Assembly (NCBI GenBank): GCA_937995735.1
Contig: CALKIZ010000062.1
Location: forward strand, 1 to 43,421
Length of the DNA: 43,421 nt
Direction of reading: 5' to 3'
DNA from: an uncultured Neomegalonema sp.
Lineage (GTDB): Bacteria; Pseudomonadota; Alphaproteobacteria; Rhodobacterales; Rhodobacteraceae
The notes under the pieces were generated by a model, which saw only the letters and a list, made by a program, of their open reading frames with translations, was not told the DNA's origin and made no database searches. The position numbers and the translations under genes were made by a program. Below, one piece after another: positions 8,711 through 17,440 of this stretch (its first letter is position 1; every line of letters begins with the position of its first letter).

Positions 8711-8836
8711 ACTGATTATTCGCCGGGGTGTTGCGCTTCGGCGTCTTCCCCCGTCTCCGAGATGAGGCAGAGGAGGGGGAGCAAATTCCTCTATATAAAT
8801 AAAATAAACTGCCCGAGCAGGTAGACTAGTATGATC

Positions 8837-8865
8837 CCCCACCCCCAAAAAGGGTGGGGTTTTTT
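8837..8865 (+). terminator. Rho-independent terminator after nrdJ
   Basis: CCCCACCC (8837-8844) pairs with GGGTGGGG (8852-8859) across a 7-base loop and is followed at once by six T residues. A weaker C-rich/G-rich pairing at 8754-8778 may add to it. The convergent minus-strand gene ends about 55 bases further on. Confidence 0.9.
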
Positions 8866-8919
8866 ATGGAGCTTTTTCGGGAAGCGAAAAAGCGTCCGCT
8901 CTGTCCACCCGCGCTAACT

Positions 8920-9138
8920 TTACAGCGGCAAATGGCCGGCGAAGCTGAGCACTTTATTTATAATTTGCGCGCCTCGTGCCGAAATCCCGCACCCGCTAGC
9001 GCCATGCGCGATAGCTGTGTTTCGCATCAGTGTTTTTACCTGATCCGCGCTCAATCCGTGCAGCGATTCAATCGCGTCAAAGCTGGTGTGGTCACTCAAC
9101 GCCATCTCGATGATCTCGCTGCGGGTCGCATCATCCAT
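8920..9138 (-). CDS. DUF2805 (TIGR03643-like) small protein, C-terminus apparently frameshifted
   Basis: The first 39 residues (SEIIEMALSDHTSFDAIESL then GLSADQVKTLMR) match DUF2805/TIGR03643 proteins, which are 70-90 aa and of unknown function. The family should continue with a basic SxRxWRxRVxGxRxxK tail. The open frame instead reads TAIAHGASGCGIS, which does not fit. The missing tail is visible in another frame of the same DNA: SYRAWR, a TAG stop, then RVRDFGTRRANYK. Two lesions (a frameshift near 9023 and a nonsense codon) therefore explain the odd C-terminus. The gene may be a recent pseudogene. Its start overlaps the preceding gene by 8 bases, so it ends the dgt operon. Confidence 0.7.
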   Translation of the reverse strand: MDDATRSEIIEMALSDHTSFDAIESLHGLSADQVKTLMRNTAIAHGASGCGISARGAQIINKVLSFAGHLPL

Positions 9139-9502
9139 TTCTCATCATCCAGCCTATCAGGACGATCAACACCCCGCCGACAGTTATAACAGCCATTGCC
9201 GTGTAGATATGCACTTCGCGGATGTGGCGGGTATGAAAGCGCGCGGTTGCGTCAGTCTCGCTGGTGACATGGATTTGAAACCCGTGTTGGTTCCAGCGCT
9301 TTTCAAATGTGTTGAGCGCTTCAAGCGGTACGGTTGCGCTCTTGCGTCCCGCGATGCTGCTGCCGTGAGACAGTTCAATGTCGCCGCGCAGCGCAGAGCC
9401 GTCTGCCGTTGTCACCTCAAAAATCACCTTTGAGCGAAAAGCGCGCGTCATCAGGTGCAGCACTTTAGTTCGCTCACCTGCTTTGATTTCAACTTCGCGC
9501 AT
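9131..9502 (-). CDS. Hypothetical single-pass membrane protein
   Basis: This 123-aa protein has a predominantly beta-type soluble part (residues 1-90) and one C-terminal membrane helix near 101-120 (AMAVITVGGVLIVLIGWMM), so it would be tail-anchored with the N-terminus probably in the cytoplasm. I do not recognise the family. Its ATG shares a base with the dgt stop codon (TAATG), and its own end overlaps the DUF2805 gene, so the three are one transcript with coupled translation. No function can be assigned from sequence. Confidence 0.75.
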   Translation of the reverse strand: MREVEIKAGERTKVLHLMTRAFRSKVIFEVTTADGSALRGDIELSHGSSIAGRKSATVPLEALNTFEKRWNQHGFQIHVTSETDATARFHTRHIREVHIYTAMAVITVGGVLIVLIGWMMRNG

Positions 9503-10686
9503 TATGCTTTCTCAAACGGATCAATGAGGCGCTTGTATTCATCCAGCGCGTAATTGTCAGTCATGCCCGCGATATAATCAGCCACGATCCGCGCGCGGCC
9601 CGTTTTGTTGGCGGCCTTTGCTAAATCACTCCAACCGGGGGGCAACAAGTCCGGTTGTTCGAGCAGGCGCGGAAACATTTCTTCAATCACGCGCTGCGCT
9701 TTGGCCATCATCCGGTTGACGCGGTAATGGCGGTACATGCGCTTGAACAGAAACTTGCGAATGTCGGCAAAGGCCGCTTCGACCTCATCGGAGAACCCGG
9801 CCAGCGCGCTGTCATGTTCGCGCACGGCTTCGGCGGTAACGGGCGCGGCTTTCTCAAGGCGGCGTGTTGTCTCGGTCAGCAAATCCTCGACCATTGCCGA
9901 GAAAAGTCGCCGCAAGGCTTCGTGTGCGCGCCGGGATTGTTCCAGCCCCGGATAAAGCGCATCGACGGCACGGATCTTATCGCCAATCAAAGGAAGCCCG
10001 GCTATCTCGTCTAGTTCAAAGAACCCGGCGCGCAATCCGTCGTCGAAGTCGTGGTTGTTATAGGCAATGTCATCGGCCAGCGCCGCAATTTGTGCTTCTA
10101 AGCTGGCGCGCGTGTGCAGCTCTAAATTATGGTGAGCATCATATTCTCTGATCGCAAAGGGGAGAGCCTCGCGGGAGGCATCGGCGCTGCCCAAGAGAGG
10201 GCCGTTATGTTTGACCAGCCCTTCGAGCGTCTCCCATGTCAGGTTTAAGCCGTCGAACAGCGCATAGCGTTGCTCTAGTTTGGTGACGACCCGAAGCGCC
10301 TGAGCATTGTGATCGAAGCCGTCATGGTCGGTCATCAGCTGATCGAGTGCAGTCTCGCCTGAATGACCGAAGGGCGTATGGCCAAGGTCATGCGCAAGTG
10401 CGACGGCTTCGGCTAAGTCTTCGTTAAGCCGCAAGGCTCGTGCGGCTGACCTTGCGATCTGGGCGACCTCTAGCGAATGGGTCAGGCGGGTGCGGTAATA
10501 ATCGCCCTCATGGGCCACGAACACTTGTGTCTTGTGCTTGAGCTTTCGGAATGCAGCGGAGTGCAAAATCCGGTCACGGTCCCGTTGATGGGGAGAACGG
10601 TGATTGCTTTCGTCCTCATCAATCAACCGTCCCCGCGTCTTTCGGGGATCAATTGCAAAGGGCTGCAAATGTTCAACTTGCATCAT
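9502..10686 (-). CDS. dgt: Deoxyguanosinetriphosphate triphosphohydrolase-like protein
   Basis: This 394-aa HD-domain enzyme hydrolyses dNTPs to deoxynucleosides and triphosphate. Metal-binding residues are visible as His70 (RTRLTHSLEVAQIA) and His99-Asp100 in AHDLGHTPFGHSGE, the diagnostic dGTPase motif. The N-terminus, DRDRILHSAAFRKLKHKTQVF, is also typical. Length fits the short dGTPase-like class common in alphaproteobacteria. ATG 10686 and 10683 are both possible. It is transcribed divergently from erpA with a short shared promoter region. Together with nrdJ and dcd it makes this window rich in dNTP-pool genes, though they are not in one operon. Confidence 0.95.
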   Translation of the reverse strand: MMQVEHLQPFAIDPRKTRGRLIDEDESNHRSPHQRDRDRILHSAAFRKLKHKTQVFVAHEGDYYRTRLTHSLEVAQIARSAARALRLNEDLAEAVALAHDLGHTPFGHSGETALDQLMTDHDGFDHNAQALRVVTKLEQRYALFDGLNLTWETLEGLVKHNGPLLGSADASREALPFAIREYDAHHNLELHTRASLEAQIAALADDIAYNNHDFDDGLRAGFFELDEIAGLPLIGDKIRAVDALYPGLEQSRRAHEALRRLFSAMVEDLLTETTRRLEKAAPVTAEAVREHDSALAGFSDEVEAAFADIRKFLFKRMYRHYRVNRMMAKAQRVIEEMFPRLLEQPDLLPPGWSDLAKAANKTGRARIVADYIAGMTDNYALDEYKRLIDPFEKA

Positions 10687-10763
10687 TGCGGGCTTGTTCC
10701 TGTATTTAGCGTTGCTATCTGTGCTATATAACTTTGAACACGAATGCGATGGAGTTTAGAGGC

Positions 10764-11111
10764 ATGGATGCCCCGGTTGTTTCCCGCGACGGAATATCTG
10801 TCACTGATGCGGTTTTTACCCAGCTTGCCGCTATTCTAGCGTCAGAAGGCAGTGACAAGATGCTGCGCGTGGCGGTTCTTGGCGGGGGGTGTTCGGGGTT
10901 TCAGTATAAATTTGACCTCGAAACGGCGACAAATGACGATGATGTTGTTATCGAAAAAGATGGGGCGCGGGTGGTGGTTGATTCAGTCTCACAACCGTTT
11001 CTCGATGGAGCCGTCATTGATTATAAAGACGAATTGATTGGTGCGCATTTCGCGATTGATAATCCAAATGCGACCAGTTCGTGCGGCTGCGGAACAAGTT
11101 TCTCGATGTAA
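10764..11111 (+). CDS. erpA: Iron-sulfur cluster insertion protein (HesB/IscA/ErpA family)
   Basis: This 115-aa A-type carrier delivers Fe-S clusters to apoproteins. The three cluster ligands are in place: Cys43 in GGGCSGFQYKF and Cys107/Cys109 in SSCGCGTSFS. I chose ATG 10764 because GGAG (10751-10754) lies 9 bases upstream; ATG 10749 and TTG 10734 would add 5 or 10 residues without such a site. It stands alone, divergent from dgt, an arrangement seen often in alphaproteobacteria. IscA or SufA paralogues cannot be excluded on sequence alone, but ErpA-type is the usual annotation for this position. Confidence 0.93.
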   Translation: MDAPVVSRDGISVTDAVFTQLAAILASEGSDKMLRVAVLGGGCSGFQYKFDLETATNDDDVVIEKDGARVVVDSVSQPFLDGAVIDYKDELIGAHFAIDNPNATSSCGCGTSFSM

Positions 11112-11259
11112 TTGACGCTGTTTTCTGTTGTTACAGACCTTATTGTGCATTGCAGCATCTTTGCTATCGTGATGTAATACAGTTATCGTCAGACACGCTA
11201 AATTTGTATGGCGATACTACTTTGTGGCGTAAACCGGTAAATATGACAGGATTGATGCG

Positions 11260-11667
11260 ATGTCCGAGATCGAACAATGCGATTATTACGGTGATGAAGT
11301 AGCGACCCTCGGCGAGCGTATCAGCGTTGCCAGAGAGCGCGCCGGACTGTCCCAGGAAGAGCTTGCGCAGGCGCTTGCGATTAAGAGCGGGATGCTCGAA
11401 AATTGGGAAAATGATGCTGCTGAACCCCGTGCTCAACGTATGACTATGCTCGGCGGAATTCTGGGCGTCTCAGCGGGATGGTTGCTTTATGGCATTGGTG
11501 AAGGTGTGCCTGCGCCGTCTGAAGAACCCGCCGTGGATGAATATAACGACGAACGAATCGCTCAAATGTTGATGGTTGAACTGCAGGACGCACAAGAAAT
11601 GCAGAAAAAAATCACAAAACGGATGATGCGGATCGAAGAAGCTCTGGGAGCATTGAAAGCCGCATGA
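11260..11667 (+). CDS. XRE-family helix-turn-helix regulator
   Basis: This 135-aa protein has an XRE helix-turn-helix at about residues 17-70 (LGERISVARERAGLSQEELA, then AIKSGMLENWENDAAEPRAQRMTML). A coiled-coil-like tail at about 97-130 (MLMVELQDAQEMQKKITKRM) probably serves dimerisation. Targets are unknown. The start ATG follows AGGA at good spacing. The stop overlaps the sdhE start by 4 bases, an unusual pairing that suggests co-regulation with succinate dehydrogenase maturation, or simply chance neighbours in one transcript. Confidence 0.9.
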   Translation: MSEIEQCDYYGDEVATLGERISVARERAGLSQEELAQALAIKSGMLENWENDAAEPRAQRMTMLGGILGVSAGWLLYGIGEGVPAPSEEPAVDEYNDERIAQMLMVELQDAQEMQKKITKRMMRIEEALGALKAA

Positions 11668-11972
11668 TTGAGACTTTTGCGCATGAACCCGATCTTACCA
11701 TTCGGAAAAAGCGCGCGCGAATGCGCGCTTGGCGGCGCGGAATGCGTGAAATGGATTTGATCCTTGGCGGCTTTATAGACACTCATGGAGAGAGTTTAAC
11801 CCCGGAACGGGTTGCATCCTTTGAAGGTTTGCTCGCCTGCCGCGATCAGGATCTTTACGCTTGGATCTCCGGCCGGAATGAAAGTGCTTTGAAAAACCTT
11901 ACTGATAACGAAGCATCGCTCCTCGCGGAAATTGCGAATAATTGGAAAACTGTCGATACAAATTTATCATAA
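11664..11972 (+). CDS. sdhE: FAD assembly factor SdhE (SDHAF2 family)
   Basis: This 102-aa protein of the DUF339/SDHAF2 family promotes covalent FAD attachment to the flavoprotein subunit of succinate dehydrogenase. The diagnostic RGxxE motif is RGMRE at residues 25-29, in MRAWRRGMREMDLILGGF. The second conserved region, FEGLLACRDQDLYAWISG, is also present. Its ATG overlaps the stop of the XRE regulator (ATGA), so the two are coupled. The sdh operon itself is not in this window. Confidence 0.93.
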   Translation: MIETFAHEPDLTIRKKRARMRAWRRGMREMDLILGGFIDTHGESLTPERVASFEGLLACRDQDLYAWISGRNESALKNLTDNEASLLAEIANNWKTVDTNLS

Positions 11973-12086
11973 CTTTTCAGAAACAAATTAATTATTCTCG
12001 TATTGCGCGTAAGTTTTATTAATCTCACGTTTACTAAAATTACCCACAATCTTCCCCGGATAACGCGCATGACAAGGGATTGAGAA

Positions 12087-12599
12087 ATGAGTGCAATTTT
12101 GCAAACAATCGAAGAGGTTTCCCGCCCTGATCCAAAGGAAGCCCTGCTAACAAAATACATGGATACGCTGTCTTATATCGAGCGATTACACCGTCTATTG
12201 CTTGACGTCATCAAGGACGAATTCGAGCGGTTGAATGTGATCGACGTAACCAGCGTCCAAGCGTTGTTGCTGTTCAATATCGGCGACAATGAAGTGACCG
12301 CAGGCGAATTGAAATCACGTGGCTATTATCAAGGTTCAAATGTTTCCTACAACCTGAAGAAGTTGGTTGAGGGCGGTTATATCAGTCATGAACGATGCTC
12401 GATTGACCGCCGTGCCGTAAGGATTAAGCTGACAGAATCCGGATCTGAAGTCCGAAAAATCGTCGGTGAGCTTTGGACCAGCCATGTCGATGGCTTTATC
12501 GAAAATGGTGCGATGACGCAGCCTGTTCTGGAGGAAATGGAAAATTCAATGCGGACACTTGAACGGTTCTGGACCGATCGTATCCGGTACATCTACTAA
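12087..12599 (+). CDS. ldtR: MarR-family winged-helix regulator, LdtR-like
   Basis: This 170-aa regulator starts its conserved part at residue 24 with YMDTLSYIERLHRLLLDVIK and continues VTSVQALLLFNIGDNEVTAG, then RGYYQGSNVSYNLKKLVEGG. This is the distinctive sequence of the LdtR/PetP group of alphaproteobacterial MarR-type regulators. In Liberibacter and Rhizobiales, LdtR controls an L,D-transpeptidase and stress or osmotic responses. It is monocistronic with an AT-rich 110-base promoter region. The following gene, rodZ, is a cell-shape factor, which fits an envelope theme, but a direct link is only an inference. Confidence 0.88.
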   Translation: MSAILQTIEEVSRPDPKEALLTKYMDTLSYIERLHRLLLDVIKDEFERLNVIDVTSVQALLLFNIGDNEVTAGELKSRGYYQGSNVSYNLKKLVEGGYISHERCSIDRRAVRIKLTESGSEVRKIVGELWTSHVDGFIENGAMTQPVLEEMENSMRTLERFWTDRIRYIY

Positions 12600-12904
12600 A
12601 ACTGCTGTTTGAACCCTGCGGCGTGAAATTGACTCAGGTTACAAGTGAGAGATTGCTTAAAACCTGAGCCACAGAACTCACGATCTTTACGGTCCGCATT
12701 GACTTACCTTTTTAGGCGGGAAGATTTCTGCGCCCGTGACAAGGCCGTACGATTTTCGTTACCAATAGCGATTTTTGACCTGAAACCGACAAAAACGGAC
12801 GATAAGAAAGTTTGATGTACGAATAAACGCCGTTGTATCCGTGGACTCTGTGGATTACGGTGCTTAAAAATATAATCGAGCAACCAGCTTTCACAGGCGT
12901 AGTC
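12600..12904. other. Intergenic region before rodZ with one inverted repeat
   Basis: I see no gene here. CTCAGGTT (12633-12640) and AACCTGAG (12661-12668) form an 8-bp inverted repeat around 20 bases. It lacks a T-run, so it may be a weak terminator for the LdtR-like gene or a regulator site. The remainder is probably the rodZ promoter; a -35-like TTGACT at about 12699 has no convincing -10 partner. Confidence 0.4.
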
Positions 12905-14410
12905 ATGACGGTCGAAAAAGGCGGTTATCCGCCAGATAACAATCCGGCGCAAACGCTGGGCGATGCTTTTAGAAATACGCGCATGGCGGCGCGTGTTTCG
13001 GTTGAGCAAGTCGAGTCCGATCTGCGGATCAAGTCCAAATATATCGAAGCCATCGAAGACAGTGATCCTGCGGCATTGCCGAGCAAGGCGTATACTGACG
13101 GCTTCTTGCGCAACTATGCGACTTATCTCGGAATGGACCCGGCGGAAGCCGTTCGCCGGTTTGCCGAAGAGAATGGTTTGGGGGCTAAACCTGCGCGGGT
13201 TGCGCCTGCTGCTCCGCTGCCCAAGACACAGAAAAAACCCTCCGGCGGTTTTGCTGCCGCCCCCCCTAGGCGCGGAGTGGTCGGCTCTTTAAGCCGAATG
13301 GCTGCCGCGCTGGGACCAGTGTTGCTGGTGGCTGGACTGGCTTACGGAGGATATACGGGATATGTCGCCGCGCGTGATGCGGGCTTGATTCCGCCTGAGC
13401 TTGGCGGAAATGCAAAATTTACGGGTGACAGAACGGACGATGGTCGTGCTGTTGCGGATGTGAAAGACGAAAAGCTGAGTAATTCGGCGAATGAAATGCC
13501 GCATCCTGACGAAGACAATGAGCCGGTCAAAACGGCGAAAGTTGAAGTTGAAGCGCCCAAAAGCGATATCGTCGGCAATGAAACAAGCACGGGCAGACCT
13601 GACTCGCTCAGTTATGCGCGCAGTGGAAATGTTCCTTACTGGCAGGCCAAACCGCCTAGCTTGGAACCCGCAGACGGCCCGGTATCAGATATTGAACCTG
13701 AAACCGCCGGGGTATTTCGCGGCAATCCCAGAAGTGGCGCCCGGGACAATAGCGCAGACAGGCCATCGCGCTGGACGACGCGAGCCGACCCGGAAAGACC
13801 CACTGCTGATGTCGATGCAAGCCGTATTGCTGCGGCTGCACGGGAAGCATTGTTTGGTGTGTCGAGGCAACAGCCCGATCTGAGCATAGCCTCTGAACCT
13901 GATGCCGGAGCGGCTGAAACAACAACAGAAAGCACACCCGCAAATACAATTGTTGCGCAGTTGCCGGATACCAGTATCAGCAGTCAGCCTGTTCCTGTTG
14001 AGCAACGGCTGGCCCCACAATCAATCATACCGGCACCTTCACCGGAATACGGGGTCGGCCCGGTCGTGACGGAAAGCCAAGCGCCGGTTGATCTGACACC
14101 TGCTGAACCAGCTCAAGCGCCAAGAAGATTCGCTCTGGTTGCGCAGTCAGATACATGGGTTCAAGTGACCGACACCTTTGGTTCTGTGAAATACACAGGT
14201 ATTTTGTCGCAGGGCGAGGCTTATAACATTCCGGCTGAAACGGGGCTTCGCCTTAAGACGGGTAATGCCGGCGGCCTTTATATTGAGGTCGAGGGGCAGC
14301 GGTTTGGACCACTGGGCAACAATGGTGCGGTGATGCGGAACGTCACATTAAATCCGGGTGCGGTACGCGCCAGTTTTACTTTGTCACAAGCGACCGTCCT
14401 GTCTCAATAA
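12905..14410 (+). CDS. rodZ: RodZ-like cell-shape protein (HTH, membrane helix, DUF4115)
   Basis: This 501-aa protein has the RodZ layout. A helix-turn-helix domain lies at about residues 17-80 (LGDAFRNTRMAARVSVEQVE). It has one membrane helix near 132-155 (AAALGPVLLVAGLAYGGYTG), a long low-complexity Pro/Glu/Thr-rich periplasmic linker, and a C-terminal DUF4115 domain from about 420 (QSDTWVQVTDTFGSVKYTG). RodZ connects MreB to the elongation machinery. ATG 12905 is chosen because it starts just before the HTH domain; the upstream extension does not look conserved. The gene precedes ispG, the order known from many proteobacteria. Confidence 0.9.
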   Translation: MTVEKGGYPPDNNPAQTLGDAFRNTRMAARVSVEQVESDLRIKSKYIEAIEDSDPAALPSKAYTDGFLRNYATYLGMDPAEAVRRFAEENGLGAKPARVAPAAPLPKTQKKPSGGFAAAPPRRGVVGSLSRMAAALGPVLLVAGLAYGGYTGYVAARDAGLIPPELGGNAKFTGDRTDDGRAVADVKDEKLSNSANEMPHPDEDNEPVKTAKVEVEAPKSDIVGNETSTGRPDSLSYARSGNVPYWQAKPPSLEPADGPVSDIEPETAGVFRGNPRSGARDNSADRPSRWTTRADPERPTADVDASRIAAAAREALFGVSRQQPDLSIASEPDAGAAETTTESTPANTIVAQLPDTSISSQPVPVEQRLAPQSIIPAPSPEYGVGPVVTESQAPVDLTPAEPAQAPRRFALVAQSDTWVQVTDTFGSVKYTGILSQGEAYNIPAETGLRLKTGNAGGLYIEVEGQRFGPLGNNGAVMRNVTLNPGAVRASFTLSQATVLSQ

Positions 14411-14476
14411 CTGCGCCCTTGAATGCTGGCGTTTCCGGAGTGATAATGTCTGGGAAACTGGACAGTGGAGACTGAT

Positions 14477-15607
14477 ATGACCGGCATTCGCCCTTGGCGT
14501 GATGTAGATCGCCGCAAGAGCCGCCAAATCAAGGTGGGCGATGTTCTTGTGGGCGGCGACGCGCCGATTTCAGTGCAAACGATGACCAACACGCTGACCT
14601 CGGATGCGAAAGCGACGATTGAACAGGTGATGGCCTGTAGCGAGGCGGGGGCGGATATTGTTCGTGTCTCTTGCCCCGACGAGGCGTCCACAGCGGCGCT
14701 GTCTAAGATCGTGCGCGAGGTCGATGTCCCTATCGTCGCTGATATTCATTTCCATTATAAGCGCGCAATTGAATCCGCCGAAGCGGGTGCGGCTTGTTTG
14801 AGAATTAATCCCGGTAATATCGGGTCAGCTGACCGCGTTCGCGAAGTCATCAAGGCGGCGAAAGACCATGGTTGTTCGATGCGTATTGGTGTCAACGCCG
14901 GATCGCTTGAAAAGCACCTGCTTGATAAATACGCGGAACCATGCCCTGAAGCGATGGTCGAGAGCGCGCTGGAGCACGCGAAAATTCTGCAAGACAATGA
15001 TTTTCACGAGTTCAAAATCAGTGTCAAAGCCTCGGACGTGTTTCTCGCAGTTGCGGCTTATCATGGGCTTGCCGAAGCCTGCGATCATCCGCTGCATTTG
15101 GGAATTACCGAAGCGGGCGGATTATCATCCGGGACTGTAAAATCTTCCATCGGGATGGGTAATTTGCTGTGGGCGGGCATTGGCGACACCTTGCGGGTTT
15201 CGCTTTCTGCGGACCCTGTTGAAGAGGTTCGGGTTGGTTTTGAGATGCTCAAATCACTTGGCCTGCGCCATCGCGGTGTGAACATTATTTCCTGCCCGTC
15301 CTGTGCGCGGCAAGGGTTTGATGTGATCAAGACGGTTTCGATCCTCGAAGAAAAGCTCGCCCATATTCAAACGCCGATGAGTTTGTCCATTATTGGCTGT
15401 GTCGTGAATGGTCCCGGTGAAGCCTCTCAGACCGATATTGGGTTCACAGGCGGAGGTGCAGGCAGTGGCATGGTCTATTTGTCGGGACTACAAGACCACA
15501 AAGTTCAAAATGCGGATATGATCGATCACATCGTCGAGCTGGTTGAAGAAAAAGCTGTTGAGATCGAAAAAGAACGCGCCGCCGCCGCTGAAATCGCAGC
15601 AGAGTGA
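14477..15607 (+). CDS. ispG: 4-hydroxy-3-methylbut-2-enyl diphosphate synthase
   Basis: This 376-aa enzyme of the MEP isoprenoid pathway converts methylerythritol cyclodiphosphate into HMBPP using a 4Fe-4S cluster. The cluster ligands Cys273 and Cys276 ([10 protein letters not shown]) and Cys308 ([11 protein letters not shown]), with Glu315 as the known fourth ligand position, are all present. The N-terminal TIM-barrel part shows [18 protein letters not shown] 14477 has GGAG 6 bases upstream; GTG 14465 would include that site inside the gene. The stop overlaps the GTG start of the acetyltransferase gene behind it. Confidence 0.97.
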   Translation: MTGIRPWRDVDRRKSRQIKVGDVLVGGDAPISVQTMTNTLTSDAKATIEQVMACSEAGADIVRVSCPDEASTAALSKIVREVDVPIVADIHFHYKRAIESAEAGAACLRINPGNIGSADRVREVIKAAKDHGCSMRIGVNAGSLEKHLLDKYAEPCPEAMVESALEHAKILQDNDFHEFKISVKASDVFLAVAAYHGLAEACDHPLHLGITEAGGLSSGTVKSSIGMGNLLWAGIGDTLRVSLSADPVEEVRVGFEMLKSLGLRHRGVNIISCPSCARQGFDVIKTVSILEEKLAHIQTPMSLSIIGCVVNGPGEASQTDIGFTGGGAGSGMVYLSGLQDHKVQNADMIDHIVELVEEKAVEIEKERAAAAEIAAE

Positions 15608-16191
15608 GTTTTTCAATCCGTCATGCGGTTGAGGACGATTCGACGTCGCTTGCGGTTGTCGAGTTGCTCACCGCGCCTGAGTTCGCCAATTTCCTGCTCG
15701 AAGGGATGTTCGGAGATGCCTCCGTCGGGGCGATTTTGTCGTGGCGGTATCGGCAAGGCGGTGTGGATTCAACGGATTGGGCATGGGTTGCGGAAGACGG
15801 CGGTGAGGTCGTCGGCGCGATGGCAGCTTATCCTGTTGCCTTGTCCCGTGCCGAACAAGGCACTGATACCGGCGAAGCGAACGAGCGGAATTTGCACTTT
15901 GCTCCGTTGGTAGAATTGATGCGTGATGATGCGTTTCATATCGCGCGTATCGGCGTCCTGCTGCAAGCGCGTCGGCGCGGTATTGCGCGTGCGCTTATTG
16001 AAACCGCCGAAGCCACTGCCCTTGCCGAAGGGCTGTCCTTGCTGACGTTGATTGTTTGGGCCGATAATGAAGCGGCACTTGCATTCTATGATGCGCTTGG
16101 TTTTACCGAGCGAGGCAGCGCTGAAATTGCGGCTCATCCCCGTTTAGAGCGTCACGGCAAAATGTTGTTATTGGGCAAAGATTTGACGTGA
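15604..16191 (+). CDS. GNAT-family N-acetyltransferase
   Basis: This 195-aa protein has the GNAT acetyl-CoA binding motif at about 116-130 ([22 protein letters not shown]) and the following strand-helix [25 protein letters not shown]. The substrate is unknown; it may be a small molecule or a protein N-terminus. The start GTG 15604 overlaps the ispG stop (GTGA), and the end overlaps the next gene in the same way, so three genes are tightly coupled. Confidence 0.9.
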   Translation: MSFSIRHAVEDDSTSLAVVELLTAPEFANFLLEGMFGDASVGAILSWRYRQGGVDSTDWAWVAEDGGEVVGAMAAYPVALSRAEQGTDTGEANERNLHFAPLVELMRDDAFHIARIGVLLQARRRGIARALIETAEATALAEGLSLLTLIVWADNEAALAFYDALGFTERGSAEIAAHPRLERHGKMLLLGKDLT

Positions 16192-16616
16192 AGTGGCTCG
16201 TGCTCCTTTTGGCTTTTGGAGCGGTTGCGGCAATCGTTGGGGTGATTTACGTGCGCACCGCTGGTCATGATCCTGAGCGATGGCATGTTGATCCTGCCAA
16301 AGTGGTCGATGTGCAGGAGAGGAACGAATTTCTCGGGTCACAGGTTTTTTCGGAGCCGCCCGAGGTCATAACCGTCAGACTAACCGGGGCGCTGGGCGGT
16401 GATGTGTTGGTAGGGGATTTTTCTGACGGCTTTGTCACCGTGGTCGTGCGAACAGCTTTGGTCGGATATCCGGACTATATCTCGGCGCGTATTGATGGGA
16501 CGAGCGAGGGAACGATGGTGAGGCTCTATTCACGATCTCGTTTTGGGCATAGTGACCTTGGCGCGAATAAAACGCGCGTTATTAAAGTTTTCAACGACAT
16601 GCAGGCTAAGTTTTAA
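16188..16616 (+). CDS. DUF1499 domain protein, membrane-anchored
   Basis: This 142-aa protein has an N-terminal membrane helix or uncleaved signal (LVLLLAFGAVAAIVGVIYV) and a single DUF1499 domain with the pattern RTALVGYPDYISARI and later SRFGHSDLGANKTRV. DUF1499 proteins occur widely in alphaproteobacteria and plastids without known function. The gene starts with GTG inside the stop of the acetyltransferase gene. It is the last gene of the rodZ-ispG transcript. Confidence 0.85.
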   Translation: MKWLVLLLAFGAVAAIVGVIYVRTAGHDPERWHVDPAKVVDVQERNEFLGSQVFSEPPEVITVRLTGALGGDVLVGDFSDGFVTVVVRTALVGYPDYISARIDGTSEGTMVRLYSRSRFGHSDLGANKTRVIKVFNDMQAKF

Positions 16617-16718
16617 AATCGTTTTCAAGTATAAAAGGCTGTGACAATTTGACAGCATAGAAATTGGAGTTCCCCCTCCTAGGTAAACTCGCTCAACACG
16701 AAGTTTAAGGAGAATCCA

Positions 16719-17393
16719 ATGCTACGTTCTGCTTCTATCTTTACAATCGCAATTCTTATTGGCGGTCCTGCTGTTGCAGCGAATTGCTCCTACGGGCATT
16801 CGACCAGTGCAGCGATTTCCGATCCGGCGCTGCAAGCCTACACGCTACCATCGTCAACAGCGTTGTCGGTAACGCCGCAACCGATTTATTCGGAGCCTGT
16901 GTATTCTGACACGGCTAATGTAGTGACATTCACGGATGTCGCGCCAGCGTCTGAGCCGGTAGTCACGCTAGCAAATACACAGCCGGATATTGTTGATACG
17001 GCAGTCTCCGCTGGTTCGTTCAATACCTTGGTGGCCGCAGTTCAAGCCGCAGGTCTGGTTGATACGTTGAAAGGTCCGGGGCCTTTCACAGTGTTTGCAC
17101 CATCGGATGATGCGTTTGCAGCGCTGCCAGCCGGTACAGTCGAGTCGCTGTTGTTGCCGGAGAACCGCGACAAATTGACGTCTATCCTGACCTACCACGT
17201 TGTGCCGGGTAAAGTGCTGTCCGGGGACTTAGCGGGGCAGAGCTTCTCCACGTCCACTGTGCAAGGAACGAGCGTCGCGATTGATGGCACTGCCGGTGTT
17301 CGTGTGGATAATGCCAATGTTGTCACAGCGGATATTGAGACGTCAAACGGTGTGATCCACGTGATCGATTCTGTGTTGATCCCAGGATCGTAA
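16719..17393 (+). CDS. Secreted fasciclin-domain protein
   Basis: This 224-aa protein has a signal peptide ([17 protein letters not shown]) and a low-complexity Thr/Ser/Pro-rich spacer to about residue 85. One complete FAS1 domain follows: [20 protein letters not shown], then [24 protein letters not shown] and [16 protein letters not shown]1 domains mediate cell-surface or matrix adhesion. AAGGAG stands ideally before ATG 16719. The gene is monocistronic, with a clear terminator 14 bases after the stop. Confidence 0.93.
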   Translation: MLRSASIFTIAILIGGPAVAANCSYGHSTSAAISDPALQAYTLPSSTALSVTPQPIYSEPVYSDTANVVTFTDVAPASEPVVTLANTQPDIVDTAVSAGSFNTLVAAVQAAGLVDTLKGPGPFTVFAPSDDAFAALPAGTVESLLLPENRDKLTSILTYHVVPGKVLSGDLAGQSFSTSTVQGTSVAIDGTAGVRVDNANVVTADIETSNGVIHVIDSVLIPGS

Positions 17394-17406
17394 ATCACGG
17401 ATAATT

Positions 17407-17436
17407 AGAAGCACCGCGATATGTGGTGCTTCTTTT
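17407..17436 (+). terminator. Rho-independent terminator after the fasciclin gene
   Basis: AGAAGCACC (17407-17415) pairs with GGTGCTTCT (17425-17433) over a 9-base loop, followed by TTT. It lies between two convergent genes. Read from the minus strand the stem is preceded by A residues, so it may also stop the opposite transcript. Confidence 0.85.
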
Positions 17437-17440
17437 ATGA

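Noticed and set aside
16649-16690. Sigma-70 promoter TTGACA before the fasciclin gene
   Set aside because: The -35 is perfect, but no reasonable -10 stands 16-18 bases downstream; the sequence there is CCCCCTCCTAGG.
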